In this document: piece after piece, positions 50,146 to 61,893 of the stretch
Layout: the number at the start of each line of letters is the position of its first letter
How positions within the stretch are numbered: position 1 is the stretch's first letter
Origin: Pyrocephalus nanus
Taxonomy: Eukaryota; Chordata; Aves; Passeriformes; Tyrannidae
Assembly: GCA_038380795.1 (NCBI GenBank)
Contig: CM076270.1
Span: forward strand, 25,002,001 to 25,066,000
Length of the DNA: 64,000 nucleotides
Reading direction: 5' to 3'
Position numbers and translations under genes: made by a program
The notes under the pieces: generated by a model
Told to the model about the DNA's origin: nothing
The model's database searches: none
The model's input: only the letters and a program-made list of their open reading frames with translations

Positions 50146-53100
50146 GTGGAGTTGAAAGCCTGGTGAGCAGAGCACATGCAAACAGCCTACCCACAAACCT
50201 TCCTGAACTGTATCCTCCATCCTTTCTGCAAAGATGTGTCACCAGCCAAAAAGTAACATGGACAACTGTTAGGAAGTAAAAAAGAAACCAAAAGGCAGCC
50301 CAAGTCAGTCAGAGAGTGTGGAAGACAGGACACTTGGGGGAGTGAGTGCCCTTCAATGTTAAGGACACCTTCTGGACAAAATACAGGCACAAACCTATTT
50401 GTAAGAAAGGGCAGAACTGGCCACCCACAGGATGTGCCTGGTTGGCTTCTGTTGACCACTAAAGGACTATCCTGCACTGGAATCAGCTGAATTTTTATCA
50501 CCGAAAATGAATGCTGTTAAGTTTGTGACTGATGATACACTAACATTATTAAAGGTTGATTCTTCTCCCTTCTTCATGTTCCCCTTACAGTGTAAGTGCA
50601 CATATCCCATCTCATTTTAATGCAATAAAGGTTGGTTTGAAAAAGAAATGCATTAATGGTGCCTGAGATTAGGTTTCTAATTGAAATTTAGAAGCTTCAG
50701 GAGAAGCTTAGGGCTAAAGGGCATTTTGGACATGAAAATCTCTTCCTCCTTTGGCCAGCTAGTCAAAGGGGCGAGCTTGTCTGATGAACTGTCAGTGCAC
50801 TCTCCTCAGAATACAGACAGCATGAAGAGTCCCTGCCTCCTTCTTCCCCTGCCAAGGAGCAAGCAGATATCCAGAATCTACTGCTGAGACACAGTATTTT
50901 CCTTTCAGAGTAATTCATCAGGAATTAAGGGGGATCTTCAATCATCACCAACACAGGATTCATAATCAGTCCTTATTTTCCACAATGATCTTAAAATTAC
51001 CAATACACGACAGCAGAGTAAGTCATAATGTATTTCATAAGGAAATATTCTTTCTGCAGTAATTTCCTTTCTTTTTAACAACCTCTGAGCTTCCATTCAA
51101 ATGCACACAAGAAAGTTCTCTGTGAATCTGCAGGTATATCAGAACACAAATTTTAATAGGCACAGGAACATTCCTGTATTTTATAATCTTTTAAACTTCA
51201 TTAACGTGTATTTCAACTGAAAACCAAAACAATAAGACTAAGACTTGGACAATGTCATATTGTCCAAGAGCTTAATTTCCTAATCACATGATCTTTTTGA
51301 TTTTTACTTTTCCCTCTATGCCTCTCCATCCCAAGACACAGAAGAGGCCCCTCGTTCTCCTCCTTTTCATATTAAAGAAATTAAATTATTGCAATCTTTC
51401 CTGGAAGGAGAAATTTTCTAAGTTCCTGCTTTTGTTTGCTGTTGTCCTCTGGATCCCCCCAGTTTGCCCCCCTGTCTCAGCACGGCCAGGGTTGGGTGTC
51501 ACACAGCAGTGACCTCCCCTTGCTCACAAACACTTTGCCTGCTGAAAACATCTAATCCTACTGTGGTGGCAGCTTCATTCCTTGCAGCATCATTGCATTC
51601 TTTTCTCTTGTCACAGAAAACTCTGACATTTGCAGACTTTTTTCTGCAGTCCAGGTAACCAGGCATTCCAATTGTGTGCATGCCTTGGCTTCTTCTGAAG
51701 GGTGGCACTCTGTGCTTGGGGATAAATACATCTAAATTTGAGGACTAGCATAAATTGTGGATGGCTAGCTTTTCATTGTCTTTTAAGAATTTCTGCTTGC
51801 TGTGTAATTAATAAAAAGAACAAATATAAAATTGTACATATTCAACAATGCTCCATAACAAGGCCCTGAGCATTGTAGAAATGAGCATATTTGATTTAAT
51901 CAAAATAAGTGTTGTAGGAAAATCACGTAGGTTTAATTTTTGAAAAGCTATTAAGTTTCAAATTAAATGGAAGATTAAAATAAAAATGAGCTTTAGCTGT
52001 AAGTGGAGGCTAAATTTGGTCAATTTTTGTTGTTTATCTGTGCATAAAGTCCTTGCATTTACCATTTGACAAATCCTCTAATAAAATACTTGCTGCAATC
52101 AGGTGAAGTAGGTTATTAATGGTTCTAAAAAAGATATACAGGATTGCCTCATCCTGAGGCAATTAAGTCTGTGAAGTAAGTGTGTTTAGTATCTCTGGGG
52201 GCCTGCCTGAAATGAAACAGGTGATCTTTCTACAATTCCCATTGTTTCATTTAGAATTTCTTCCATTTTGTTTGTTTTTAACTGAAGAATGACTCCCTGC
52301 TTTATATCCTTTTGCCAAGACTCCAGTTTGGGAACTTTCGAAGGCTGCGTGTGCCCATCAAAAGAGGAGAGGGAAATGTTAACCACCTTGGAAAAGGAGC
52401 AGTGATGTCCCATGGAAAGCCTTCCCAATCCCAAGGGAGAGGACAGTCCCTGCTCACTCTCAGTCTCTTGGCTGGGGCTCTGCAGTGGTGCTGCCAGCTC
52501 CTCCAGCTCCTCCAGGGAGCACTGAGCAGGTACCCCCCGGTACCCACCCTCCTCTGCCTCCCCCCGGGGCTCAGGGCTGATGGGTGAAGGGACAGGGAGC
52601 TCAGTCACCCCACAGCCTCCCTGTTCAACACATCTTCATGTCAAAGAAAGGCCTCCTCTCTTGCCTGCAGATCCCCAGCTTCAGGCATTCCAGTTGGAAA
52701 ACAAATGCTTTGCCACCGTGTGTTTTCTGAGGGATGCACTGTTATACATCAGGGTGCTGTTTGGCCTTTTGCTATAAAATCTTGTATTTTTCATTTCTCC
52801 CTTTTTTTCCTCTGCTGTGTTCTTTTTTCCCTGGATTTATTAGCAGGGATGGTTTGTGGAGGTATGGCTAATTACTAGAGCTTATGGCCTGCTGTGATTG
52901 AAAGCTGATCTCACCAGTTTGGGGTCTGTGTTATATTTATTCTGTACGTAATTAAATCGGAATACCATAACTATGCATAATGTTGGGAAATAATGAGAAT
53001 TTTTTTTCCCTTTTTTTTTTTGTTTTCCCCAGAGATAACACATCTGAAAGGTATTTTCTTCCTGCAGTACTGATTTTTTGCACAACTCACACACAAACAA

Positions 53101-56100
53101 GCAAACAGCCAAAAGGCCAAAGGAAACATTCAGGTCTATGATTTAGATGAAAACAAAACATTTGTTTATCAGATCTATGTGATCCATTAAAAATAAAGAA
53201 GGAATTCGAGTAGACTGTGATAAAGGCTACTCATATATCTTGGGGTATTCATAACAACATACTAAAGGCATGCAGAGAAGTGCCAGCACAGCAGGGGGAA
53301 CATGAGCAGCACATCCTGGAAGCAGCAGCATCCAGTTGAACACAGGAGATTTGGCTGGGGAGTCCCTCAAATAAACAAGTTGAGGGAGGCCAGGCCACTG
53401 CTCTGACTATAGGGATCAAAACTTCTCCTGACTTCCTTACTTAAGGAGGGGGCACCAGACCAACATGGGAGAAGAGATCAAACACTGTTTACATTGAGGT
53501 AAATCAAGCAGAACACTGCACAGCTCATTGGACCATGCCAGAATTAGGCCAGACATATCATATCTAGAGGCTCCATTTTTTTTTCCTGCTACACATAAAT
53601 CTGAAGTCTGCCAAGGTCCTTGTTGTTCACCAATGTGACAGTGATCTGAAGAATATCCCTCTAGAATATCCCTAAAATATCAGAAATCTTTGGTCTGGAA
53701 TTTTAGCTCACTGCCTCTATATCTAGCTGATGTTTAGGGAAAAAAAGTTTGGTATCTGATGTAAAAGGGATGAATGATGCAGTCAATAACACTCAAAAAC
53801 ATATGCAAGCCAAAGCAAAAATAACTAAATCAAAGTCACAATCCATAGAAAACCATGGCAAAACAAGTCCATCTAAGGGCATACCAAGCAAGACAAGGGT
53901 GACACAGTAATCAGGAAATTACATTTAGAGTTTAAGAAAAGTAACAATGGGAGGGGAAATTTAAAAAAAAAAAAAAATCTTTTCCTAGAGAACAAAAACA
54001 CATTCCTCTCTCTCCAAAAGTCTTGAATGTAGGACAAGAATAAGCCAAGCAAAGATTCATTGAACAGACAATGTATGTGAAATAGGGGAATTCCCAGTGA
54101 AATAATTTAGGAAGACTTTGAGAAACCTTTTACTTTGTCCTCTGCCTCAAACAGTAAGGAACAGGCCTGCCAACATGAGCTGCAGAGAACACCACAAAAC
54201 AGCCAAATGCCCAGGCATTACATTACCAACAACTTTGCTTCTTTGAAATTAAGCCATTGTACCCAGTGCCACAGCTGCTAAAAGAATGCTTTTCAAGGCA
54301 GCAATCAGCAAAATCGTGTTCTACAAAGCAGCAGCCACTCCTTTTCCCCCCTCACCCAGCAGCACTTCACTAACTGAGGGTAAATACCTGAACAGTCAGC
54401 CTCGAGATGTGGATCAAAAAGCAAAGTGAAGCAGCTCTTGCAGAACAAGATCAGCAGTGCAGGTGCCAGCAACGCTGTTTGCACCAGCCATCACCAGCTC
54501 TCTAACAGGATCAGATGTCCCAGCTCCTACATTTCATATGGCACAGAAGCCAATGGCAGCTCAAAAAAAACCCATCAGCATCCATACAAAATGCACCTCA
54601 TCACAAGGTTCTGCAGGAATTGTGTAGTGGGATTTGCAAAGGTTACTTTTAGTTACATCTGTGGTGTATATGGACCTGAGACGATAATTATCAAAATAAG
54701 TTCTCTGCCAAATTCCTACAACTCATGACTTCAATTGGCTAAAAGTGGATGATCCAGGAATTCCGCTCGTTTGGATATTTTGGGAATTTTTTTTGCAACA
54801 GTGCTCTCCAGTGTCGTCAATCCTTGGGCACTAAATTCTGAACTATGCTGTGATTTGTCAAAAGAGGTTACCAGTTCTTTACTAAGCTGGGTATCGACCT
54901 TGGAGTCAGGAGAAAAGCCTGGAAAGGCCAAGGAAAGGCAAGTCTGGTTCCTAGACAGAAAGCTATGAGACTTCATAAAATCAGCATGAGAACAAATAAA
55001 TTCTTGGTACATGAAAGCAAAAATGTCACTATCCATCCTCCATAATAATAATAATTCCATAAATTGTAGGGTTCATATATGAGCTATACAGACAATTAAT
55101 ACATTTCTGAAAAAATTTAGCCAGAGGAAGAGAAAAAATAAAGATAAAAGTCACAAATATGCTGAAAGTCCCTCAACACCAGCACTGCCTTGCATACAGT
55201 AATTATGTTGTCATTTGTGCTTAAGGAGAACAAACAAGAAAAAGACACAGATCCCCAACTCCTCCAAAGAAAATGTTTGTTCAAGAAACACCAAGTAGAA
55301 AACACTTTCACAAATCTTATTGTGCCCAAGAGAAGGTGTAAGCAGCACAGCAGACATTTACACTTGCCAGAACTCCATTCTAAATGACCTATTCAATACA
55401 AACGACTGCCTGGCACCGTAATTGCTGCACTGCTCACGTGCTTGTGTTTATCTTCTTAAAACAGATGCACGGCAAACTTTCCAAAATAAAATTATCACAT
55501 ATAAAGCTTTTGCTTTCTGTCATGCAGCTAATGTCCTGGATACTTTCATGGAGCAATTAGGACTGAAATACTTCAATTTTACTGCATTCAAAAAAAATTT
55601 TTTTAAAAATGGACATTTCCTGGTAGCTTAAGGTAAATGACAGATCTTGAAGCCTAGATACAATTAAAAATGAAAAGAAACAATATGTTGATGAGTTACA
55701 CATATGGTATTTATTTAATACAGCATTCCTTCCAGTCTAATTTTTGCCTCTGTCTGAATTAACAACCTGTAAAAATACTCGGGGTTGTTCATACCAACAG
55801 CTTATTTCAACTTCCTTCAAACCCAAAACAGCAATAATGCACTGGTTTATGTTTGGAAGCTATTTTTATATAATAATCTCTGAGACTGAGGCTGCTAAAC
55901 TCAACTTTTTGTTATTTCTTTTAAATGAAGAGTGAAAAGTTAATGCACAATTGTGCACAGGCAGGAGAGGAAATGCTGTAGCAAAACCATACCCATGAAC
56001 CCATGAAGCTTTCTTCACATCCACTGTTTAAGCAGGACCCCTACAATGACTTCACTTAGGGGTCTGCATAAGAACAAATGGCATAATATCTCAAACCTTA

Positions 56101-57685
56101 AAAGATACAATATGTTTGCAAATTATTTCCATAAGTATGTTAGTAAATGGAAAAAAAAAAAAAAAAACTTATATCAAAGCAGAGGAAAGAGTGGGAGTTC
56201 TTCCCCAAACAGCTTGTCTCCCAACAGAAAAAATGTTTTCAGGTTCACGTATGGGAAAACAAAACCAAAAAAAAATTTAAACTCCAAAGCTGTACCCATT
56301 GCTACCAGGTGGATATATCTGGAATGCTACTTTTCATAGGAAACACTCGGATGACAACTGAATTCCAGGCAAGAGCACTGTAAAGCTCTGTTCTGCTTTC
56401 CATTACAAATAGCTCCCTCCATATTTTTCACCACTCCTTGCACACTTCCTTCAATACACTGAGAACTCAAGCTCCAAGATAACACACTTTTTCCCCAGCC
56501 CCCAGTTAAGAAAAAGTTGTTTGTTTGATTTCAGAGGCCTACAGGTATAAAACCAGTTTAGTTTTCAGCATTTGGACACGTACTGAATTTTGTTTCTAAT
56601 GACCCAGTGGGTAGATGAATTAGAGGTCTGGAAATTTAAAATTTTAAAAAAAACACTTACTTTGACATTCAGAGCTGTTAGCACCCATGCTGATTCCAAC
56701 AGTCAGGTTCCTACTTCTTTTATAAAAGCGGTCACCTGCACAGTAAAAGGGTTTCTTAGGTTAAAGGATGTCCCTGCACCTCAGCACATGGTCCAAAACC
56801 CCCTCAGCAATGCACACAGCTGGGGACATCAGAAGTCCAACTCCTAGATGGAGCTGCAGCACCCAGCCCTCCCACATTGCAGTTTACCTTTTCACTTGGC
56901 TTGCCCTTTATTGTTTCATATGGTAACTACATCATTAAATACCTAAAATACTACACTAATATGACAAAATAGTAATCCTCTGCTGCCAAAGACTGCCTTC
57001 TTATGCTCAAAGAGAGTTCCCCTTGCTGGGAGCAATATCAGACCAGCTGTACACAGGCTGAGCCTCTTCCCCTTTAGCCCAGAGATGCTACAGGCTTGAG
57101 TTATTTGAAGGGGGGGGAAGAGGGGTGCAAACCCTCTCATTTCTCTTACCTAAAATACATGGGTTATAGCTAGAGAGACTGAAGAATTACTCCTCTGTCT
57201 CCAGGCAGGATCCCCACACTCATGTCATCTCTAGCAGAGACTTCTCTATCGTGGATAGAGACTCCCAAAGCTCCCCAAGTAAATTCCAACACTCAGCTAT
57301 CCTTGCAGCTGGAGACCTCAATCTACCTCTACCCAAACCCACTTTGCTACAATTTAAGCCAGCTCTCTTCTGCTGCCAACTGTGGCAAAAGCAAACATTC
57401 AGTCGTGGTTCAGTCCTTTCCCCAGCAATAACTTTTTCTATACTCAGCTCTTCTAAGCTTTGTCCTCTCTACACTAAATCTTTTCTGTACTATATTTCCT
57501 CACAAATCATGCCCTAAAGCCGTAATTGAAATTGCTGATTTCTTGTACAATTTCCTAATTTTCCATTACATGTAAAACCCAGGTCTGAATTACCTACCAG
57601 CAACCTCCCAGCTCTGCTCGTCTCCCTTAGCAGGAACATTCAAAAGAAAACAAGTCCTCCTCTCTCATATATATAGGCATGGGCC
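50146..57685. other. AT-rich non-coding DNA
   Basis: No gene is supported. A 140-codon minus frame at 52186-52608 is discussed as a weak candidate. A-tracts occur near 53959-53974 and 56149-56168, and a small direct duplication of GAATATCCCT lies near 53650-53672. Confidence 0.45.
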
Positions 57686-57689
57686 AGCT

Positions 57690-57955
57690 CCACAGGTGAT
57701 ATGAATTGACACAAGTCTGTACCTAGTTAAGGGGCTATGTAGGTTCAGGTGAGGTAGTTTGTTTTGCTGCTGTTTTAGGAAAGACATGTTAGAGAGAAAG
57801 GCTGGGTCTTCCTCTTTGTTTGTGGCTGTGTGAGAAATTTAGGCATCTTGGTTTGGGAGGGAAGGGGAGTGGTACTGTAGGCACTATTTAGGAGATTTTG
57901 TGTTGTTGAGTTAAATAAACCCTTAAAGGCCCCCCTGGGTGTGTAGAGGCAAATT
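57690..57955 (+). other. possible transcript 3' end
   Basis: An AATAAA signal at 57914-57919 is followed about 20 bases later by a GT-rich stretch (GGGTGTGTAG), the usual arrangement of a vertebrate polyadenylation site. The upstream 200 bases are G/T-rich with no open frame. AATAAA is frequent by chance in this AT-rich DNA, so only the pairing with the GT-rich element makes this worth listing. An old LTR is an alternative. Confidence 0.22.
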
Positions 57956-58009
57956 TAGCTTTGTCTCCCTGCTCTGATGAGTTTGTTAAAATAACAGCGA
58001 GTTACATCT

Positions 58010-59830
58010 CCCTGGTAAGGGGCTGCTTTCCCGAGCACAGAACGGCTTCTTTACTGAAAGCCCGAGGGCTGGGGGGGTCGGGGGGCTGTCTGCAGTTGTG
58101 CGTGGCCGCCCACTGCCCTGTCACGCAAGAGTGCAGAGGGTCACTCGTGGGGAAAGAGCAGTCGCAACCGGTGCTGCACATCAGCAGCCCCAAACCCCAC
58201 GGAAAATCAGATCAAACCGTGTCTCTTGCTTGACTGATGCTGCTCAGCCCCAGAGCACAGAAGGGTCTCCCCGCCGGGGCCAAGGACATCAAGCAGGAGC
58301 ACCGGCCCGCCCGGGGTGCCCGGAGCCTCCGTGGGGCATCAGCGGGGCCGGGGGACCTCGAGGACCGCGATGGGCGAGGACAAAATCCAAGGAGCAGAGC
58401 GTCTCTCTCCTCGCTTACAAAAAGTTGACATCAACTCAGCTGAAAAGTAGGTTAATTAGTAGTGTCTGACACAGCTCGCCAGCAGTGACTTACTTCAGGT
58501 GCAGCACATTACTGCTATTCTGCTGCAAAAAGCTTTGTTTGCACCTCGCTTTGTAGCCTCGAGTGTCTGAATATTGAGTAACTCTGGGTATTTGATTTCT
58601 TTGAAATACATTCACATTATTCCAATAAACCGTATCCTTCAATCGAGTTATTTTTTTTTAGTGTAATGAAAATATTAACAGCACTTTGCTACTATGTATG
58701 TGACCCTTGGCAACGAAGTAATTTCTCCTTTTAACATCAGAGCTCGCCGATGTCCCTGAGAGAAGGGATGTGGTGGCGGGGAGGGATTGGATGGGGTCAG
58801 CAAACTCCCGTGAGGGGACTTACCCCGGCCAGGGTTTGTTTTGCGTTTCTTTGTTTTTTCCTTCTCATAGGAAAGACTGAAATATTTACATTCCTGAGAA
58901 GGTCCTGGAGGGCTTGGCAGAGCCCAAGCCCCTGATCTGACCATGAGAAAACAGAAAACCTTCCCACTTCCGATGATGTCGGCGGAACCGCTCCGGACCG
59001 GAGCAGCCGCCAGCCTCCCACCCTGAACTCGCGGGCGGGTGTCGCGATGGAGGGGCCCGATCCCTGTCGCGACGCACATCATGTCGGGATGGAGGTGAGA
59101 GGCGGCGCGCAGGGCCGGCCCCGGGAGAGCCTGACACCAACCCAGGGATGCGCTCAGCTTTCCAAAGGCCTCTGGGACAGTTCTCTTCTCTTTTTACTTC
59201 TCCTTCTGTGAACTGAATAAGGACGCGCAAGGGAAGGCACGCGTGGGTAATGGTAATCGTGGGATTAAACAAGTGGGAAATACAAGCTAAGTTGCTGCGC
59301 GCTCATTCCCGCTGCTCAGACGATGCTACTCAGTACTGAAGGTTATTGAAACAAGTTCCTCCCTGCTTCGGTGATTTGTTTGAAGGCCTGCTGAAAAGCC
59401 CCCCCGCTCCTTGAAATCCTCAGCAGCCAGAGAAACCCTGCCTCTGCCCCCCTATTAGCCTGCCTTTTCCTGCCCTAGGGGCTCTGGAAGTTCGCTGGTT
59501 TGTTCTCCCCCTGTAAAGCCACTGTGCAGGGAGTAGCTGCTCTCGGAGAGATCCCCCTGCTCCAGATGGGATTGCTATTTCAGGGAGAGCAAGCAGTGGC
59601 CAGAGCCGGCGGAAACCCGCGCGGAAGGACAACCTTTGAAGCTCCGCGGGAGGGGGTGGGAGAGGGGTCGGGACACGGGGTCCATTCGTGGCTCCGGAGA
59701 ACCAGGGCGGGGGTGCGTGCTCCTCTTTTAGCCAAGAGGTGTGCAGCCCGTTCACAGACCACCTCCTCCACCTCCTCCTCCTCCTCCGGTATCGCCATGT
59801 GCTGCGAAAGCACCTAGGGCTCATCTGTAC
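58010..59830. promoter_or_regulatory. run of CpG-rich blocks
   Basis: CpG-rich blocks lie at about 58010-58400, 58960-59130 and 59560-59820, separated by less GC-rich DNA. The middle block has two TCGCGA cores (within 59042-59071) and a GTGAGA donor-like site after GATGGAG near 59096. Such multi-block CpG zones often flank developmental transcription-factor genes. Long frames, including a 201-codon minus frame at 59420-60025, are explained by low stop frequency in GC-rich DNA and by the CCT triplet run. Confidence 0.5.
59761..59788. repeat. CCT triplet repeat
   Basis: An imperfect CCT/CTC run of about nine triplets interrupted by CCA. It creates poly-proline, poly-serine and poly-glutamate stretches in the overlapping frames. 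Confidence 0.85.
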
Positions 59831-60289
59831 CTGCCTTCTCTTCTCACCGTAAGGCACCGCTCTGGCCCCGAGAGAAAGGCTCATCAGCTGCTCACTTCTG
59901 AAGCCTTGGGCCCCGCTTTGGTGCGGTTTTCTCTTTCCCGTGTTCCCTGTAAAGCCAAGCAAAATCAAACCCAGTTGTCTTGATCTGATCCAAAAGATGT
60001 ACCAGACCAAATCCGTTCTTAGCAAAAATGTCCTTGTTTCAATTTCCTCTGAAGTCTATTGCTTTTTCTTCTCGGGCAAGCAACCGTGCAGCCACTGCTT
60101 AAATGTGCGGGGTGAATTGTAAGGTCATCAGGACTTTCCTGTGCTCTAGGAAACTTTATTTTTTGTTTGCAAGGAGATGAACGAGAGAGGTCCCCAGCCA
60201 ATCCCTCTCCCACTGAAACATTTGTAATTTAGACTCTGCCTGTTGACTTTACCTAGCTGTGACGGGGCGGGGTTACGGGAAAGAGCCTC

Positions 60290-60292
60290 AAA

Positions 60293-60324
<32 letters not shown>
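60290..60324. repeat. A-tract with one G interruption
   Basis: Twenty-two A, one G, then twelve A. On the minus strand it is a long T-run lying downstream of the antisense TATA box. Confidence 0.92.
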
Positions 60325-60396
60325 TCCAAACCCTCTTCAAATGGCCTGTTTGGGAGGGCTGGGGTCTGCTCTGCTGCACATAAAGACTGGTCCTCT

Positions 60397-60405
60397 CTAT
60401 TTATA
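60397..60405 (-). promoter_or_regulatory. antisense consensus TATA box
   Basis: The minus strand reads TATAAATAG, a near-ideal TATA box. A start would fall near 60365-60372, in a CAGCAGAGCAGACC-like context, with transcription leftwards. No downstream gene on that strand is recognised. Confidence 0.35.
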
Positions 60406-60432
60406 CTGTACTCTCCGAAGCTTGAAGCCTTC

Positions 60433-60600
60433 ATGGATGAGAAGCTGAGTGTTCCTGGAATCGGTTCAGAAAGTGTTCTGATGTACAGACAACCTTCTGG
60501 AAAGTATCTGATCACTGTGACCGAATGCGCTGACCCGCCTCCCATCAATGGGAATAAAGCGATAGCATTCGACTTAAAGAAAGCCGCAGAACTTAATTAA
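60433..60600 (+). CDS. candidate small ORF, 55 codons, unrecognised
   Basis: I do not recognise this product. The frame runs from ATG at 60433 to TAA at 60598-60600. It is also open upstream, through the A-tract, back to 60259. By my count 38 of 55 codons start with a purine, the usual bias of real coding sequence, and amino-acid composition is balanced with a single cysteine and three consecutive prolines in the centre. The start context is weak at -3 (T) but has G at +4. It could be a terminal exon, since CTCTCCGAAG just before 60421 is a poor acceptor, a small-protein gene, a decayed exon, or a conserved non-coding element whose open frame is accidental. No polyadenylation signal follows closely. 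Confidence 0.22.
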   Translation: MDEKLSVPGIGSESVLMYRQPSGKYLITVTECADPPPINGNKAIAFDLKKAAELN

Positions 60601-60689
60601 TTCGATGCTTTAATGGTTATAGAATCAGCAAAACACTAGTATTAATTTAGATGTTGGCATCTGTTTTCACTGAAGTTCGTGTCGATGCG

Positions 60690-60970
60690 CGCTCTGCCCA
60701 CCCCGGCGCTCCGGCTGTCGGGGCGGGCAGGGGGAGCGGGGAGGCACCGGGGAAGGTGCCTGGCCCCGGGCCGGCCGCGCTGGGGAGGGCTCAGAGCGGG
60801 TGGGAGATGAGCCCGCACATGCACATCCACCCCACTGCTGTCCCGACAGGCTCCCGACACTCCGCGGCCGAGCAGAGCCCGCGGAGCAGCGCCCGCCGCT
60901 CCCACCTGAGCATGCGGGGTCCCCCACCCGCAGCCGGCCCGGCCGGTGGGACCGGGTCCCTTTTTTACCC
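60690..60970. promoter_or_regulatory. CpG island
   Basis: Dense CpG and GC boxes (GGGGCGGGC near 60718) occupy this block, with an abrupt return to AT-rich DNA after 61010. Frames of 84 to 124 codons on both strands are the usual by-product of such composition. Confidence 0.55.
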
Positions 60971-61009
60971 CTACCCAAGCACCCCAGGGGCTGTTCGCCC
61001 ACGCTTCTG

Positions 61010-61460
61010 AAATCACACAGCGGTGTGACTCGAGTCGGCTTTTTCCGATTGTGAAATCTTTAAGACAAAGAGTCTCCTTAAATCGTGAGGGTGACAGACG
61101 TGAAAAAGAAAATTGATAATGTTAATAAATGGAATTTACTGGGAAGATGACATTTAGCAAAGGGTGAGATGTCTCAAATTGAATTTTCGCTGGTGAAACA
61201 AGGCGATTCTAAAAGGCCACAGATGAGACGATTTTTATTAAACATTTGTACTATTTTAGAAGCTGAGCCATAACTCATCTGCACTAAAATTTAACGACTT
61301 CGATTCATCAGAAAAGTTTACTCTTGGACTCCGCTTCAAAGACGGAACAACAACCCAAATGACAGGCTATAATAATTTTCCCTCTCTGATTTGCAGTGGG
61401 CTGGTGTGTTCTTGTGCCCAGACCGAAGATTCATATTCAGATCCCTAAGTCATAAAATTT
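61010..61460. promoter_or_regulatory. candidate conserved non-coding element
   Basis: AT-rich but with many retained CpGs, which is unusual because methylated CpG decays. It has repeated TTAAT, AATAAT and TTTATTAAA cores, no repeats and no open frame above 60 codons. It lies directly beside a CpG island. Confidence 0.35.
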
Positions 61461-61856
61461 AGGCTTTCGCATTTGTCTTTTCCGAACCGAAACTTGACTA
61501 AACCAGAGTCCAGGATCAAAAGCGCGCAAGAGCTATCACTTTCTCGGGGGACTGGAAAAGGCACTCGCCGCAGCTACTCTGACAGTACTGAGGACAATTT
61601 GGGAAACATTGGGCAACACGTGTTGGCCCTGGGAACCAAACTGTACTGCTTCTCCTGAGGTTTCCCTGTCAGCTCCGGTTTAACAAAAGTTGTCTCCGAG
61701 AAGGTTTCTCGGGAAAGACGATCAAGGCTCCATATTGGACATAGGGGATGAGCAGAGTCAGGGAGGAGGTCTGTTTGTTCTTAGAACTTTGTTGCTGCTC
61801 CCGGCTTGGTTCCTCCCCCGCTCTTTTTTTTTTAACTATTTTTTTTTTTTCTCCAG

Positions 61857-61893
61857 TAAAATTAAACCAAGAAAGACAAGTGAAGAAACAAAG
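61857..61893 (+). other. possible 37-nt exon
   Basis: A 12-base T/C tract ending in CTCCAG (61851-61856) precedes the block, and AAG/GTGAGT follows it with GT at 61894. Both splice sites are close to consensus and correctly spaced for a micro-exon. The 37-nt body contains stops in at least one frame (TAA at its very start) and is A-rich, so a non-coding or UTR exon is more likely than a coding one. Confidence 0.3.

Noticed and set aside
53280..53300. CTCF-like CAGCAGGGGGA word
   Set aside because: Only part of the core motif fits and no flanking consensus is present. It is too weak to call.
59420..60025. 201-codon minus-strand frame
   Set aside because: It lies in GC-rich, stop-poor DNA, includes an arginine run from the CCT triplet repeat, and has competing long frames on the other strand. 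No domain is recognisable.
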